From the NCBI GenBank assembly GCA_902797705.1, contig CADBTX010000286.1, positions 1 to 7,260 on the forward strand: 7,260 nucleotides of DNA. The letters run 5' to 3'. Both the position numbers and the translations under genes were made by a program. The notes under the pieces were generated by a model, which ran no database searches, was not told where the DNA came from, and worked only from the letters and a program-made list of their open reading frames with translations. Source of the DNA: an uncultured Lachnospiraceae bacterium. GTDB taxonomy: Bacteria > Bacillota > Clostridia > Lachnospirales > Lachnospiraceae. The first letter of the stretch is position 1. Every line of letters starts with the position of its first letter. Positions 6,764 to 7,260 of this stretch are shown one piece after another.

Positions 6764-7260
6764 AGAACCGGTCTCCGATAAGTTTCATCATCTTTTTTCT
6801 GTTCATTCCGGGATAAAAATACCTTTCAAGCTTCGCTCCTGTCTTTTCCTTAACCTTCCTTACCCTGGAGGGATCGTAGAGAAAAAGGTCATCTCCCGGC
6901 ACACGGAAAAGAAGGTTGCTGTCGAAAGGCCTTAAATTAAGGCCAAAGCTCTTCATTATCTCAAAGGGCAGCATCTCCGCAGAATAGAAAGGTCCGCTCT
7001 TTAAGGCTCCGTCCCGCCTTTTTAAGCCGTACAGATCCGCCTGAAATGGCAGTCCCTCATTTTCAAAATAGGCGTCGTATCTGGCCCCCGACTGCTCGGG
7101 AAACGAAAAGCAATAATCCCTGTTCCTGCCGAGACTTAAGGGCACCTGAAGGTCAGTCACCGCCTCCTTTGAATGCTCCCCCTCGTCGAAGAAATTGGTG
7201 GTATGGGAAACCCTTGGATAGAACCAGGTCTTCTTTTCTTCTATCACATACTTAAGGGCG
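6744..7260 (-). CDS. C-terminal part of a probable glycosyltransferase (5' partial)
   Basis: The final 171 residues of a gene entering from the right edge are present; the frame is open beyond the GTG at 7247, so that codon is internal. The segment KTWFYPRVSHTTNFFDEGEH resembles the C-terminal end of GT2-like proteins, where a P-x-V-S-x-x-T-N strand is followed by a G-x-H motif. A conserved-looking LQVPLSLG (about 48-55) and a Y-D-A-Y-F-E-N-E-G stretch (about 72-80) follow. No membrane helix is visible, and the end is basic (MNRKKMMKLIGDRFFERYIK). The catalytic N-terminus is outside the window, so the call rests on this partial resemblance and on position as the first visible gene of a glycosyltransferase/ABC operon. 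It overlaps the ABC transporter by 20 nt. Other possibilities are another sugar- or lipid-modifying enzyme of the same cluster. Confidence 0.5.
   Translation of the reverse strand, partial: ALKYVIEEKKTWFYPRVSHTTNFFDEGEHSKEAVTDLQVPLSLGRNRDYCFSFPEQSGARYDAYFENEGLPFQADLYGLKRRDGALKSGPFYSAEMLPFEIMKSFGLNLRPFDSNLLFRVPGDDLFLYDPSRVRKVKEKTGAKLERYFYPGMNRKKMMKLIGDRFFERYIK
6773..6776 (-). promoter_or_regulatory. Ribosome binding site for the TTG-started ABC transporter gene
   Basis: GGAG within the coding end of the upstream gene lies 9 nt before the TTG at 6763. It supports this start. The first candidate ATG in frame (codon 20) would remove the juxtamembrane segment before the first helix. Confidence 0.55.

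Noticed and set aside
7245..7247. GTG as the start of the right-edge gene
   Set aside because: The frame stays open to the window edge and there is no ribosome binding site visible; the protein also lacks any catalytic domain, so it is a truncated view.
1..7260. CRISPR arrays, tRNA or rRNA genes, insertion sequences, integrases, toxin-antitoxin or defence genes
   Set aside because: I looked on both strands and saw no regularly spaced repeats, cloverleaf candidates, transposase or recombinase motifs, or defence domains.

Overview
The window looks like a chromosomal segment from an anaerobic Firmicute of the class Clostridia, most likely a Lachnospiraceae-type gut or rumen bacterium. This is inferred from the small 2[4Fe-4S] clostridial ferredoxin, the strong AGGAGG ribosome binding sites, the use of TTG starts, an orphan TrpB2-type enzyme and the style of the glycosyltransferases. 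The sequence alone does not settle the genus.

Layout. On the + strand, positions 1-1251 hold the 3' part of a polytopic membrane protein of the '6-pyruvoyl-tetrahydropterin synthase-related' (PTPS_related, YfhO-like/GT-C-like) family; its start lies outside the window. Everything else is on the - strand and converges on it. Reading the - strand in its direction of transcription (right to left), the genes are: the C-terminal part of a probable glycosyltransferase (7260-6744), a fused ABC exporter (6763-5003), a family-2 glycosyltransferase (5006-4083), a GT11 fucosyltransferase (4079-3147), a TrpB2-type tryptophan synthase beta chain (3063-1690) and a ferredoxin (1515-1345). A near-perfect palindrome at 1298-1329 separates the convergent transcription units and should terminate ferredoxin transcription, and probably transcription from the + strand gene too.

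How the genes work together. The first four - strand genes overlap or nearly touch (20-nt overlap, 4-nt overlap, 3-nt gap), so they form one translationally coupled block. The simplest reading is a surface-glycan assembly and export operon: two glycosyltransferases extend an oligosaccharide, a GT11 enzyme adds fucose from GDP-fucose, and the ABC exporter moves a lipid-linked glycan or related substrate across the membrane. TrpB2 follows after an 83-nt gap and may be read through or separately transcribed. The ferredoxin has its own well-formed promoter and is a separate housekeeping redox gene.

I do not see a clearly novel system. There is no CRISPR array, tRNA, rRNA, transposase or integrase in the window. 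The points most worth a second look are the fucosyl-capped glycan operon with an ABC flippase-like exporter, the two consecutive TTG-started overlapping genes, and the orphan TrpB2.
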